Assembly: GCF_023343835.1 (NCBI RefSeq)
Contig: NC_064444.1
Location: forward strand, 19,195,219 to 19,259,218
Direction of reading: 5' to 3'
DNA length: 64,000 bases
Origin: Lagopus muta
Lineage: Eukaryota; Chordata; Aves; Galliformes; Phasianidae
Both the position numbers and the translations under genes were made by a program. Below are positions 22,557 to 35,000 of the stretch, one piece after another; the first letter of the stretch is position 1, and every line of letters begins with the position of its first letter. Below the pieces are notes generated by a model. It saw nothing but the letters and a program-made list of their open reading frames with translations, was not told the DNA's origin and did not search any database.

Positions 22557-25500
22557 TTATTGCCGTAGTGGGATCTTCGCTGGTACTCTCCGACGCTCCT
22601 TTTCCCACACCTCCCTCCTCTCCTGGAGCTCACGGTCATACTCCATCCTCCGGATGTAGCCTGGAGGAGTGGGGCAGAGGGATTCCTGGAAAGCAAGAGG
22701 GAGTCTTATTCAGCAGCAGGTAAATGCATGGATCTGCCTCCAAAGCAGAGGGGACCGCAGGTAGGGCAGAGGGATTTGGGAAGTCCCCCAGGAGGCGCCA
22801 AGGTCAGAGCAGGGCTCACTGTGCTTCCCGGTTAACTGCTGGGAAACTCTTGTTTTCCTTGCGTTTTACAAATGCCTTACCAGGTAATTTCTGCTGTATC
22901 TTAAGCTCTCCTTTTTCTCTGTTTTGGCAACCTCCCACTCCCATGCAGCACGTGCTCTCCGCTGTTACGCAAGGGAGAAAAGAACGCAAAAAGTACGTTT
23001 AGGAAAGTAACAAAAGGACAGCATTTTGGCTTGAGGTGTCACCAAAGAAGTGCTGCTGCCCACCACTGTGCAGCACTGCACGCTCAGCCTTGTCTCTGAC
23101 AAGCACATAGCATCGAGGGCTGCATCTTTCTGGCCCTGAAGCCAGAGGAACAAGTTTCTTTCTTTAGTGTTTATGGAAAAAAGCATCTGTGCCCTGCACA
23201 GCCCCATGCCCACACTACTACTGGTGGCGCCAAGATCCCCCTACCTGGCTCAAGGCTGCCATCCTGGTCTTCCAGTCCTGCAGCTCTGCCCGCTCAGCCC
23301 TTTCTTTCTTTTCCTTCTCCTCCAGCATGGCTGCCCACAGGCGATGATGCTCTTGCTGCAAACACAGGTAGCAGACCTCCTGGGGACGCAGGCACGCAGT
23401 GCATGGAGTTAGTTTAGTATCAAGGCTTGAGGAGCTCCCGTGCTGCGTCCCAAGCCCTCCTGACTGCAGCGTCCTGCTGCTAACGCCATTAAAGTGAAGC
23501 CGTGGGGCACCAGCAAGGAGCCTCTTCCTTCCCGCGGTTGCCCCACGTTCCTTATTGTCCTTATTATATACTGCGGCAGGAGACTGATTTGTGTTGGTGA
23601 TGAGGGACCAGAGAGAGACACTGAGCAGCAATTCACTGCAGTGCAGCAGTGACAAGGGAACTTTGTACCTGTCCTACTCGCTGATGGTCTTTGCAAGCAG
23701 GAATTTCAGTTTTCTCCCTGCACTGGCGCATCTTTCTCCTCTTGCCCGCCTTTGAAGAGCTCCCCTCAATTGCTGGTAGCGCACTGAAAACACGAAACAG
23801 GCAGAGCTGGGACTCCAGCAAACACACCTGCATCTGCACTGCAGGCACAGGCTGGCAAGCCAGGCACTCAACGCCAGCAGACAGCTGTGCAGCAGTGCCA
23901 CGCGGTTCCTGGGGCTTTCTGGAACTGGCATTGCCACAAACCCCCAGCCCATGGGCCTGCTGCCGCCTTCCCACCGCTCACCTCTTTGGGCGTGGGGCTC
24001 CCAGTGCTGGCTGTGCTTGGGTGACATCGGCGGGCAGCTCCAGCACTGTCACCGGGGGCAGCCTCCGCTGGGCGTGCTTGCGGCTCCCTGCAGGAAGGAG
24101 ACAGAAGGGCTCTGAGCTTCCAACTGCAGCTGCGCCTCAGGCAGCTCGAGATGGGAGCACTCTGCTGTCGGGGTGCTCTCTCAGCAGCAGTCCCGATAGA
24201 CTTGCAGTCCTGTTCCTAGGCAGCCCGAGGCAAACCCTTTGTCTCGTGCAGCTCTGGCTGCGCAGAGCAGCCCTGTCCTCTGTGTATCCTCAGTATCCTG
24301 TGTGCCTCCTCAGGCCCTGTACCCTCGAGCACCAGAGAGTATCCTTTTTCCTAGGACGCCCCATGGGAAGCAGGAGCTGCCGGGCAGTGCTGCAGCAGGC
24401 AGAGCCCCCTGCCTGACCCTGGGGTCATCAACTCTTGCGGGCACTGCGCAGGGACGCTGTCAGTGGCCATTGCATTACAGGGGTTTGGCCATCAGCTCCC
24501 AGCTGAATGGGGTCTGAGCACCTCCGCTGGGAGGTTCTGACAATCTCCCCAACACGTTATTCCTCATCGGATGAGGACACGTGGAATCTCTAGGACATAC
24601 CAACTGCCTTCTGCAACCCGCGGGGCAGAGGTGGGCCTTCGGATGAGGGTGCACAGTCGTTCACCCATTCTCTCTCCAACATAAACACACCCCGCCTCCA
24701 GCACAACAGGGCCCAGCGAGGTGCACCCAGGCACGGAGTGCAGTGGGGACTCAGCAGACCTACTGCAGCCTGGCCACAGTGCTGTCCCGGGGGGGGGGGC
24801 CTCTTCCACAGCTGGCCCTGGGGACGGAGCCTCTGGGCTTGGCGCACTCAGCCATGTGGGAGACACCCCTCCATTCCAGCGACCACACAGGGCCCTGCCT
24901 CCCCTCGCCTGGCACCAAGGGTGCAGGGAAGCCTGGGCCGGGCCTTACCTGCTGCCCTGCCGTCTCCCTCACCCTCCTCAGCTTGACCTTCTTCCCCACG
25001 GAGTTTTCGGAGCAGCTTGGCTGACCCCTGGGTGCCAGATGGTGCGTGGGAAAACTCTGTCCTGGAACCAAGGTGAACACAGGGCTGGAGCTGACACGGA
25101 GCATCCCCGAGCCCCATCACATGCAGCAGCAAAATGCCCACCCGAGGCATGTGGCCCTGGGGCTCTGAAGAGTCGGCAGTGCCACCAACCCTCATCCCGC
25201 ACCTGCCCCCCACCCTGCTGCTGCCTTCCCACCGCTCACCTCTTTGGACGCGGGGCGCTGGGTGCTGGCTCTCCTCGGAGGGCTTTGGTGGGCAGCGCCG
25301 GCAGAGTCAAAGGGGGCAGCCTCCGCTGGGCTGTGGGGTGCTTGCGGCTCCCTGCAGGAAGGACACGGGGAGGGCTCTGAGCTTCCAACCTCAGCTGTGA
25401 CTCGGGCAGCTCGGGATGGGAGCACTCTGCAGCAGCAGTCCCGATAGACTTGCGGTCCTGCTGCTAGGAGGCCTTTGGTCCTGTGGCAGCGCTCAAGGGA

Positions 25501-28500
25501 AGGAGCACTTGGCAAGGGATGCTTGGGGATGGGGCGGAGTGGGGAAATGTCCTCCAAGCTCTGCACCTGGGAGGCACAGGTGTTCGTCGGGCAGCCTTGG
25601 CCTCCGTCCTCTGGTAGTGCAGAAACCTGCTGGCCCGTGTAGGGACTCATCCATTGCTTTACCTTCTTTCTCCTGCTCCTTATACACGTCTTCCCTGACT
25701 CCCCCTTCTTCAGCGTCAGACCTGGACTTCAGGCCTGCTAACAGCTGGCTGAAGATACCACTGGACAGAAAGTGAAAGGAAGTGAGGCTGACGGCAGTGT
25801 CTCACCCAGACCTGATGTACACCTGCACTCTAGCTGGGAAATGCCATCTGAAGGCCCCTCAGAGCCCATGCAGACAGCGCACCAGCACAGATTCTAACTG
25901 CCACGAGGACAAGGTCATGCCTTGCCCGCATCCACCCGCCCACGAGCCTCACTTGTCCATAGGCGTCCTTCTGTGCTTTTGATTCCCTTCTATAGCCCTG
26001 TCCCCTTTCTGATGGTGTGGTGGCTGTGTCTTTTGCTGGTGCAGGTACTTATCCTGGTAGCTCTGTGCACCTGTGGAAGACACATAGAGCATCTCTGTGT
26101 GCATACAGACGTGGGAGGTGCAGACTTGCCTAGCCCCAGCTTAGGACTTGGGCAGTTTTTACCTTCCTTCTCATCGGCTTCCTTGTCAGGGGAGAGCTCT
26201 CCGGCTTTTATTTCAGAAGGCAGCTTAATTTTAAACCTAGAAGAAGGAAGAAGACGCAATCTGGAAAAAACTTCCCCTAGCATCCAGAGACAGAGCCCCG
26301 CAGGCTGCCCTTAGAGCCACCAAGTCCCTCATCTCCCCAGTTCTCCACAAGGAAAGACTTAGAGGACGTTTCCTCTAACGCAGTGGATGCTTGGGAAGCT
26401 GCCTTTTGAAGTGCTATTTGCTGTCCCTCAGCCAACAAAAGGAACAAGGAAGCGAGGCTCTGTAGGACAGGGTGCCAGAATTCCTTTCCAGGTCCAACCC
26501 ATGTCGACAACAGAGCGCAGCCCCTCCTGCACATGGCTCCAGGTGAGGGTGTCCAGAGCATAGGAGAAGAGTGCTCTCATGGAGGTGACACGGAGCCCTT
26601 CCTCTAGGGGCCCTGGCCTTGGGAGCAGGCAGTCTGCCAGCGTGGCCCTGCCAAACAGCAGCTGAGAAGCCAAGGACTACGCAAGCCCATGTACTCACCC
26701 TGGAAGCACACGGATGCCCCCGGGACACACATGGAAAGCAGCCGGTTCCCTGCCTGATAGCACACAGACCTCTGTCTGCGGGTTCTGCAAAGAGGACAGA
26801 GATGTGAGGGTGAGGCTGGGAAAGGATCCCCTGTCCCACAGGGCAGCAAGCCTGCCCAGTTCACGGCACAGCTGGCCTGAGGAAAGAGAGGACCTTGGAA
26901 AGAGAGCCGCAAGACGTTAGACTTACAGCGAGCAGACACTTCAGCGCAGCTCCTGTCTGATCAATGGCAAGGAGAAACTCCTCACGGTACCTCATTGTGA
27001 GGATCCGATTCCGGCTCATGAGAACCCCAATGCCCTTGAAAACAAGGTCGTAGTCCTCTCCCAGCCCTGCGCCCCAGCTGAAGAGGACCACGATGTCATT
27101 CACGCACTCCTTCACCAGCTTCTCTGGCAAGGATGTCTTCAGGGACAGCTGGGAATAGTCCAGGGGGACGACTTTGAGATCGTCTAGGAAAGAGGAACAG
27201 AGTCAGGCAGGCAGCAACACGGCAGGCTGAAATAGGCCCTGAGGAGCCAGTGTTGCACTCCAGGCCAAACCCACAGCACTCTGAAGCCTGCGGGTCAGGT
27301 GCAAAGCACCTGCCTGGAGCTGCAGGGAGCTTTGGAGCAGGCAGGAATGCTGCTGTGTTTCTGAACAAGCTCTGGTGCCGACTGCACACAGAGCACCAGT
27401 TCCCTGGCAGTTTGGGTAAGAAAAAAAAAAAAGCAGCTCCGAAGCATTTCCTCTGTAGGCACTTGTCCTCAACAGGACCATGGGGAGCCCACAACAAGGC
27501 AGGTCAGAGGGAGGGATACACTGCATGCAGTGCTGCCGTGAAGCCAGCACCCCCAGACAGACACTCTTTGCACATCTCATATGCAAAGGGTGTGCACCAG
27601 GTGAGATGTTCTCCTGGAGAGCAACCGCCAGCTTTCTCGGTCGCTCCTCCACAGCAAATTCACAGGCTGGCACCGCTGCAAGGGTCAGCAAAGCCTGTGC
27701 CAAGGCCTTACCAGGAATGTCGCTGTTGGTGTAGATGAGCCCCTGGGCCTGTGCCACTCGTTGTGACAGGTGGAACCTGGGGACAATCATGGGCCTGGTC
27801 CCCTCGCAGATGCGCTTTCTCAGGATGTAGAAAGTGCCAAGGACGTCTACGGCCACACCCTGAAACCAGCAGAGAGCAGAGGAACACAGATGTAGGCTTG
27901 GATGGACAAACGTGCTCTGCCTGCTCCGGAGGTGCAGAGGAGAAGGAGGGCGCTCTTCCAAAAGCTTTGGGTCAGGGCCACCGACGAGAAGGCCGTGATT
28001 CTTTCTCTTTCCCTCATAACACAGAAGGAAAGGAAAAGCCAGACACCTCGGAGCTACGCACAGACTTCAGGGTAGGGCACTGAGCAATTGCAGAAGCCCT
28101 GAGAAGTGCCCCAGGCTTTCTGCTGGCTCCCGCCTTCCAGCAGGGAGGAATGGCAGTGGCCAGGAAGGTCTGAAGCCTCTTCTGGACAAATTCCCCACCG
28201 GCACCAGCTGCTGCAGAAGCAGCTCTGTCACACCTCAGTGACCCTCCGGGGGTTTCATCAGAGGGAATGGATGGGGTCGCTCGATGGCCCCGTGGCTGTG
28301 GGGACTGCTGACAGCACAGAGATACCAGCACGCAGGAGGAAGGGGAGGGACATCCCACCTTTTTGAGGGCAAACTGCTGAAGCATGTACTCAGATGTACT
28401 GTCCCAAATGCTCATGACCTCTGAAAAGCAACAAGAGACGTGTCAGATGCTGAGCCCGCCACCCGCCTCCACCCTGAGACAGCATGGCTCGGTGGAAAGG

Positions 28501-28803
28501 GAAGGCCTAGGTCTCCAGTGCAGGGCACTTCAGGTCTCTGGAGACGCAGGGGATGTGCCAGTGCTACCAGCAGGACTCCTTCCTGTTCTTGTCCTTCTGC
28601 TCCCTTCCCTTTGGGTCCAGGGCTCACCTTTCCCAGGGACTTCCTCCCACTGCCCCCACCCCAGACAGTCGGGGCCCCCACGACTTTTCCCCAGCCCATA
28701 ATTCTGAGATCGGGTGTCCTGCACTAGCAGAAGGACTCCCAAAGCCCCTACCATCCAGGCTGAGCACTTGCAGCGCTGGCAGCTTGACAAAAGGAAACTG
28801 CAT
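22557..28803 (-). CDS. CCDC81-like protein (14 exons)
   Basis: CCDC81 proteins carry two HU-type domains near the N-terminus and a coiled-coil C-terminus, and are linked to centrosomes and cilia. Exons on the minus strand: 28752-28803, 28359-28420, 27712-27859, 26927-27183, 26699-26784, 26163-26236, 25953-26070, 25663-25748, 25240-25351, 24949-25020, 23982-24087, 23669-23783, 23245-23379 and 22557-22685. Marks are IWDSTSEYMLQQFALKK and GVAVDVLGTFYILRKR (HU 1), LPEKLVKECVNDIVVLFSWG (HU 2), GGIRVLP, a CYLC motif in EVCYLCLQQEHHRLW, and the C-terminal EYDRELQERREVWEKERRR before TAA. Exons 24949-25020 and 23982-24087 duplicate the preceding exon pair; the first of them is one base off frame, otherwise the frame is open to the stop (about 516 residues, or about 457 if the duplicated pair is skipped). 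It could be a paralogue rather than the CCDC81 orthologue. Confidence 0.85.
23982..25748 (-). repeat. Tandem duplication of two CCDC81-like exons
   Basis: The exon pair 25663-25748 plus 25240-25351 is repeated downstream as 24949-25020 plus 23982-24087. The second exons share the acceptor context CTTCCTGCAGGGAGCCGCAAGCAC and donor AAAGAGGTGAGCGG, plus about 150 bp of flanking intron. The copies differ by an in-frame 6-bp gap in the second exon and by an extra A at the start of the first exon copy. Confidence 0.8.
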
Positions 28804-29104
28804 CGCTATTCACGGGCTTCCCACTTGGAAACTCCTCTGTACTCTCCAACCTCCTCCTCCTCCACACTGCTGTGCTGCACACAGTGGAACAGGGCAGTGT
28901 GCCACAGCACCGTCATTGTGATGTAAGGTGACCCACTGTGACATCCCCCACCCAAAGGAATCCAAGCAGCCACGCCTGGTTACCCACTGCTAGAGAGCAG
29001 ACACCCTTTTCTGAGCCACCTTTCTTGACCAGCAGGCCCTGATTCTTGGTCACGATGATATGGACAGTAGAAATCTTTTGTAATTAACATGGTTGAGTAC
29101 AAGC

Positions 29105-30030
29105 TGTAAGAGACTATACTGTTAACTTCTGTGTCTCAAAGCTTGCTGAGGACACAGAGGGACTTGTTCAAGTCCCGAGCAAGGATTGTGAAATCCTTTG
29201 TTTGAAGGACACAGATGAACAAGTTCAGGCAAGTCCTGGGCAAAGGTTGTGAGATCCTTTGGGGGAACGCAGATGGACAAGGCCAGGGGCAACGAGAGCG
29301 AGATGAACTGCAGCTGAATAGCTGTGAAGTGCTCCTTTGTGTGGGCTTATCTCCGGATGATGGCCATCTCAGGAGGTACTCAATGACTCTTGCTCGAGGC
29401 CCATCCTTGTCACGTAGGCAGGAGAACAAGGAGGGTAAAAGAGGAACTGAAAACCATGAGGATAGGTTTCTGACAACAGATTCCTCATAAAGAACGGGAG
29501 GTTTCTGACAACAGATTCCTCATGACGAACGCAGGATTTTTGACAACAGATTCCTCATGAAGAACGGGAGGGTTTTCTGACAAGAGATCCCTCATGAAGA
29601 AGAACGGAGAGAGGAATTCCGGAAGATAGAGGGATTCCTGAAGATTGAGGTGATTCCTGCATACTGTTGAACTCTCCTGAGCCTGCTGCCTGACCGCTGT
29701 TGCTGCTTCAAGAATTGGCTCCTCGACTACCTGCCTGCTGCTCAAGGCCGGCCGCGCTGCTGCTCCCCGTCTTCTGCTGCGTTCTGCCCGGGACCTTCAA
29801 ACACCGTGCAACGGGACCGCTGCTGGATCCTGCTGGTGACTATCCCCGCTTTACGCAACTCCTGCTTCTTTTCCATCTTTTCTATCGCCCTCCTTCCCTT
29901 TCCCGTCTCCCTGATTAGGTCTTAGTAATAAACTGGATGCAACAACATATGAACCGTTGTTTCTTAATCTCACACCGGGTATACAGATATTAAAGAACCT
30001 CATCTCCCTCCTATAAATTGGGGCGAGACA
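29105..30030 (+). mobile_element. Solo retroviral LTR (926 bp) with 5-bp target duplication
   Basis: Starts TGTAAGAGAC, ends GGGGCGAGACA, flanked by CAAGC at 29100-29104 and 30031-30035. An AATAAA lies near 29927, about 100 bp from the end, matching an LTR R-U5 layout. No primer-binding site or internal viral sequence follows, so only a solo LTR remains. It differs from the LTR families at 18243, 39590 and 49962. Confidence 0.85.
29465..29600 (+). repeat. Four tandem units of about 36 bp inside the LTR
   Basis: The word TTTCTGACAACAGATTCCTC plus ATGAAGAACGGGAGG repeats about four times. Tandem repeats in the U3 part of an LTR commonly act as enhancers; that role here is inferred. Confidence 0.8.
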
Positions 30031-30035
30031 CAAGC

Positions 30036-32089
30036 ATAAAAAGATACCACGATTTTTATGAAATCTGATATTTCACATCAGTAATTAATGTATATGCACT
30101 GATGTCTTTATTATCTTGCCAATTTATTGCAGGCCTTTTAAGAGTATGTATATTTTGGGGGGGAGAAAAAGGGAAGGGATGCAAATTTCAGGCCACAGTA
30201 TCCCGGTTCTCTAACAGAGCTTACTATATCAATATCACTGCAGTTTTATTTCAGTGAGTTAAAAGCATCCCCCCAAAATACTACACTTAACTAAAAAAAG
30301 AGGATTCTCAACTGCTGCAAATGTCAAACCTACCCAAAGCAGTTATATCACACAAGAGAGAGGTGTGAGGAACTGTATGCATGCACCTCTATTATGGCAT
30401 AAGTCTGCATTAGCTTAAAGATTTGGGCTGTGGCATTGCTGGTTCATGCCTGTGCTTTCAGACAAGGTACCCATGCAAAATCTAAAACTCATGCAGTGAT
30501 TTTAGTTGAATACATGACAAAAAAAAAATCAACATGCTTAAAGAATTCCATTTGGGCTCGTTTGAACATGAATTAATAGATTTTCCTTAGTTCTGTAATT
30601 GGTTACAAATTATTTACTAGGATTATCTTGACAAAAATCTGGATAAACACAATGGCAATGGATCAGTAACTCTGACATCCTCTATACTTAAATTGGAAAG
30701 CCAAATATGAGAATAAAATCCATCCAAAACCAGGTAACTTCTGCTCCCACCTATTTCATGACACTTGTAAAAAAAAAAACTGGTATTGTTTGGCTTCAAC
30801 TGAAATTCTCAAATAAAAAGCTATTTCAAGAAGAGCGAGATACAAAACTGTTCCTACGTAAACTAAACAACAACAACAAAAAAAGGCACAAATTAACATA
30901 GTCCACCAGCTGGCAAATCTGTCAGAGTGATACACGTCTTGCAGAAGAACCAAATGGAATAATTACCAAAAGTTAATAATTAGGCTTCAGTAATATTGCT
31001 AGCTTCCCTCTTAGAAGTCTATAAATAATTCCTACAAATGAATGGTTTTCTGCTTTCCTCTGATTAGAAGATTTTTTCAAGAAAATCTTAAAGTTTAATG
31101 AATGTATATAAAAATATTTTATAGCTAAAGTTTACAGTTCCAGTAATGCTGTAGTACACAAAATAAATCTATTTTATCACCTGTGCCTAGAAAACACATT
31201 GTTATTCAGTTTTACAGCCTGTCAAACTACTGAACTGGATGGGCAGTTTGAAACTGCAGAGAACAAATGCAATGCAGAGAAATGGAATGGCATAGTTCAG
31301 TACCTGAAATAGAACAAGTTTGCTCATGTTAATCCAGTGCCTTGCAGCTTGAAGGAATCCACTCAAAAAACAGCACTTTTATAATCTCATTTTCATTACA
31401 ATGTTGGTACTCTTGCCTTTACAGTTCTGCAGAACCACCATTTCAAAAATGATCAGCTTGGCACGTCCTCTTCATGCTTTAATTTTACATTTGAACTGCA
31501 GACACACTCAGAGAACAACATGAATGTAAGGTAGCAGAGCTTTTCTTTTTACCAATACTTTAAGCCCACCTCTCCAAAATGCTGTTATCAGCACCATATT
31601 TTCATAACACAACCATTTGCGGATAAAAATAATTCATGTGCATAATGTAAAATTTCCAAGACTCATATTAAGAATTAATAAATGTTTCTTAATTCTCTGA
31701 AGTCTCTCACTGTGACAGCTTGTTCAGTACTGAGTTTGGTGAAAAGCAATATCTTTTTTCTCCTCATACAGTACACTGTCCTTAATAACTGTTGTTCTTC
31801 CGTAGTGTGATCTCCAAAATCTCACAGTCCATTTTTCTGACTTCCAAAATCAAGGAAATTTGGTGACATTTGACTTAATCAGAATTTGTTATACCAGTCT
31901 TGGCAATTTCTGCAGGCAATGGGTTGATGTGATCTTTTCATCCAGGTAGGTTTTTTATTTTTCCGTAAGTGGATTGCAATCATTGGCCAGAAGAAGAACT
32001 GATTTCAATGGTTTATGAGGAGTGAATGTGAATCACTGCCACTCCAAATTACCAATGCTCTGATCCATGTAGCAAACCTCAAAATTATG
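30036..32089. other. AT-rich, no gene seen
   Basis: Composition drops sharply in GC after the LTR. I find no exon, RNA gene or recognised repeat. It includes the 3' flank of the RIPK2-like gene on the minus strand; AATAAA signals occur in that orientation but I cannot choose one. Confidence 0.4.
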
Positions 32090-35000
32090 TCACAGCAGCA
32101 GCCTGTTTGTCTCAGGACAGCCTATGCAACGGCTGCCTCGTGCCAGAGGACTGCGTTTGTTCACTGTTAGAACTGTCACTACAACCTTTGCTGCCTTCTC
32201 TCCAAGGCAGAGGCAAATATCTAGCAGTGCCCGAGCACGGCTGGTCACTGTGGGGTAAGAGATTATTGTTTCATAATCTGTTCGGGACAGCATTTGCTGT
32301 GAGCGAAGGGTGTCAAGGATGTGGTTGAGGCGTCCTTCTGTCATGCAGCTCAGGATAATTCCTCTGTGGCTGGCCAGTATTTGACTGCAATTTCCTTTGC
32401 AGCAAGGGCCTTGGTGAAAAAGAAAAGCAAACAAGATGTACTAAGTACTCTTTTCTTCCAGAGGGTGTTAGCAAGTGACAGCATCAACACTGATGCATGT
32501 AGAAATTTAATCTCAGTTGAGAAAGAAGAAAGGAAGAGTTAGTCTGTGTCCTTTGTTCACAAGTAGTACAATGAATTCCCATCAAAAATCACGAGGATCC
32601 TATTCCAGAAAATCAGTGTTTCTAAAGACTGCTTGGATTGTGTAAGGGGAGAATTTCATCCTAGCATTCATTCCTCCTAGCATGAACAAACCTTGTGCAG
32701 AGCAGTTTGTCTCTACATCATTGAGAAAATGCTGTCTTGTAGAACATGGAAGAACAGTTAACAAGTAGTCCGGAATAGTAAGTCTGTTTGAAATGTGTTG
32801 TGAAATCAGGAACATGAATATATATCAAAGCCAAACTAATAGCAAAACTAATATTTTTGGCAAAAGTGATCAAGAGCACTGGGTTCTACCTCTTCACTAA
32901 CTGATGAGGCTCGTACCCCTCAGAGTATTCAGTGCTGACATTCAGGTTTTAATTGTACAGTTAAGTACTGTAAATCAAGAGAAAACTAATAACCAAAGAC
33001 CATCGTTACTGTGGAGAATGTGCCTCCCTCGTTCTGATTTCAGAGTGCTGACAGTAGAGTTCTGACATGAACTTTTCCTGCACATACTAGTCTACTGCTT
33101 TATCCTGAAATTATGCCATCACTGAGTAGTAAATTGAAATAAATGAGCAACCAGATGCAGGAATTGGCCAATTTGAAACAATCAAGCAAAGCAAGAAACC
33201 GAGCTTTTCACCTGCAGGTAGAGACAGGCTTCACAAGTCAGAAGCTTTCCTATGATCAGTTTCCAGCTCAGTAGCAAAATCTGAGACCACGTAAGGAAGG
33301 AAATAAGTAGTTATCCTGTACTCTTCATCACCCTTTTCTACGGTCAGTAGCACTTTTTAGCTGTATGAAATACTCAGCTTAAAACCACAAAAGAAAAAAA
33401 GATGCCCATACATTAATAAGCAATTAATGATGTGACACAATTTCTTTGTTTTTACTATAATCTTTTCAGGCTCATTCTCAACCTGAATATGATCCAAGGA
33501 AAGAACAAGCCAGTGTTCTCAATAGGCAGTGCCTGGTTTTCTGAAAACATGAGGGCCATACAGCAATACTACAGTGACACAGCACTGTCTGAAGAGTTTT
33601 TGCACTAGACTACAGTAGACGTCATGCCAGATAATTCAGAAAAAGATTATCTATTTCTGTACATCTCTGAACAATGTAACCACTGAATAAGATCTGGTCT
33701 GGGAGAATACTGCCCTCTCAAACTGGAAGTGGACTCTTACCAGTCACTGGTTGTTCAGGTTGCACAGTTTGTGGACTGTGGACTGCCCGTGGTGGATCCT
33801 TATGCTGACAGTTTTCTCTGCCTGCAGTTGGACCAGATAAGGGCAGAGTACAAAAAGGCTTTCTTTTGTCAGAGTGTGGGTAATCTAAAAAAAAAAAAAA
33901 AAGTTTAAAATGAACAAGATGAGACCCTTGCATTGAACAGCAACAGAACATAACGTGTATCATCTGACTAACTTGAGAGCACCTTTTTATTACTAGCTGT
34001 TCTTTGGGCAGTTGATAATAGGACACTATTCCTGGGAAGATTTTGGCATATGCTATAACATGCTTCTGTGTTTTTCAGGAATTCTATGTGGATTTGTTTC
34101 TTAAGTTCCAGAAAATTCTATTCTAAGTCTGGCAGCTATTGATAAGAAGTAAAAATCTTGGGAATGCAGGTGTTATTATAAGTGAATTGATTTTCTGTGG
34201 CTCAACTTCTGTTTCCAAAGGAATGAGGAATACTGAAAAAGCACTTCTGCAGTGAGCTCATGCTTTGAATGATACCAGTAGAGAGCAAAGCTCTAAAAAG
34301 GGACAACTGCACTTGAAAAATACATGTGTATGTGGAACAAATAGTAGTAATTTTCCTTGGTATAGTTGGAGCTGAACATGTTTGCAGGCAGAGACCTTTC
34401 TTTGTTGAGTGCTGTGTGATAGGACCTGTCAGATCAGCCTCAAGAATATTTTTGCTTCCTGCAATATTTGTACTGCTACCAAGTAGAACAGGTGACGAAC
34501 TTGGTACTACAGGAGGGACTTTCTTGCTCATTACTTGGGTGAGTTTTTGTTGACAGATGACCTGAAAAAAATTAAAATGGAGAATTATCTTGGAAACTTT
34601 CTTTCAAAACTGTTTGCAAGCAGTTATTTCTTGGAATTCAAGGCTGTATCACAGTTCTGGGAAGGGTGGGCAGGCAGTTGTTCAGCCTGTAGACAAACTA
34701 ATTCAACTTCAGCTAGTCGCCCAGGCTGCTGTGGCAGCACAGACGTGTAGGCTAACTGTCCAAGGTGTTATGGCTGTCCTAAATTGATTCTGCAGCTTGT
34801 GCTGCCAGCAGCCATGACCATTCACAGAACACAAATTGTCTAGCTAAAGTTCGCTCTTATCCAGGTACATGAGCCTTGGCCCTTTCGGTATTGGCAGGCC
34901 TGCAGCAAGTGCCAATATCACTTTGAAAATGGTTGTTAGTGGTATGCTGCAGAGTGATCACAGAGAAGTTATCCTTATTCTTCAAGAAAAGGAGCTGCAT

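Noticed and set aside
29465-29600. CRISPR-like array
   Set aside because: Units are contiguous tandem repeats without spacers, within a retroviral LTR of a vertebrate genome.
29079-30030. Solo LTR starting at TGTAATTAAC (29079)
   Set aside because: Only a start at TGTAAGAGAC (29105) gives matching 5-bp target duplications (CAAGC).
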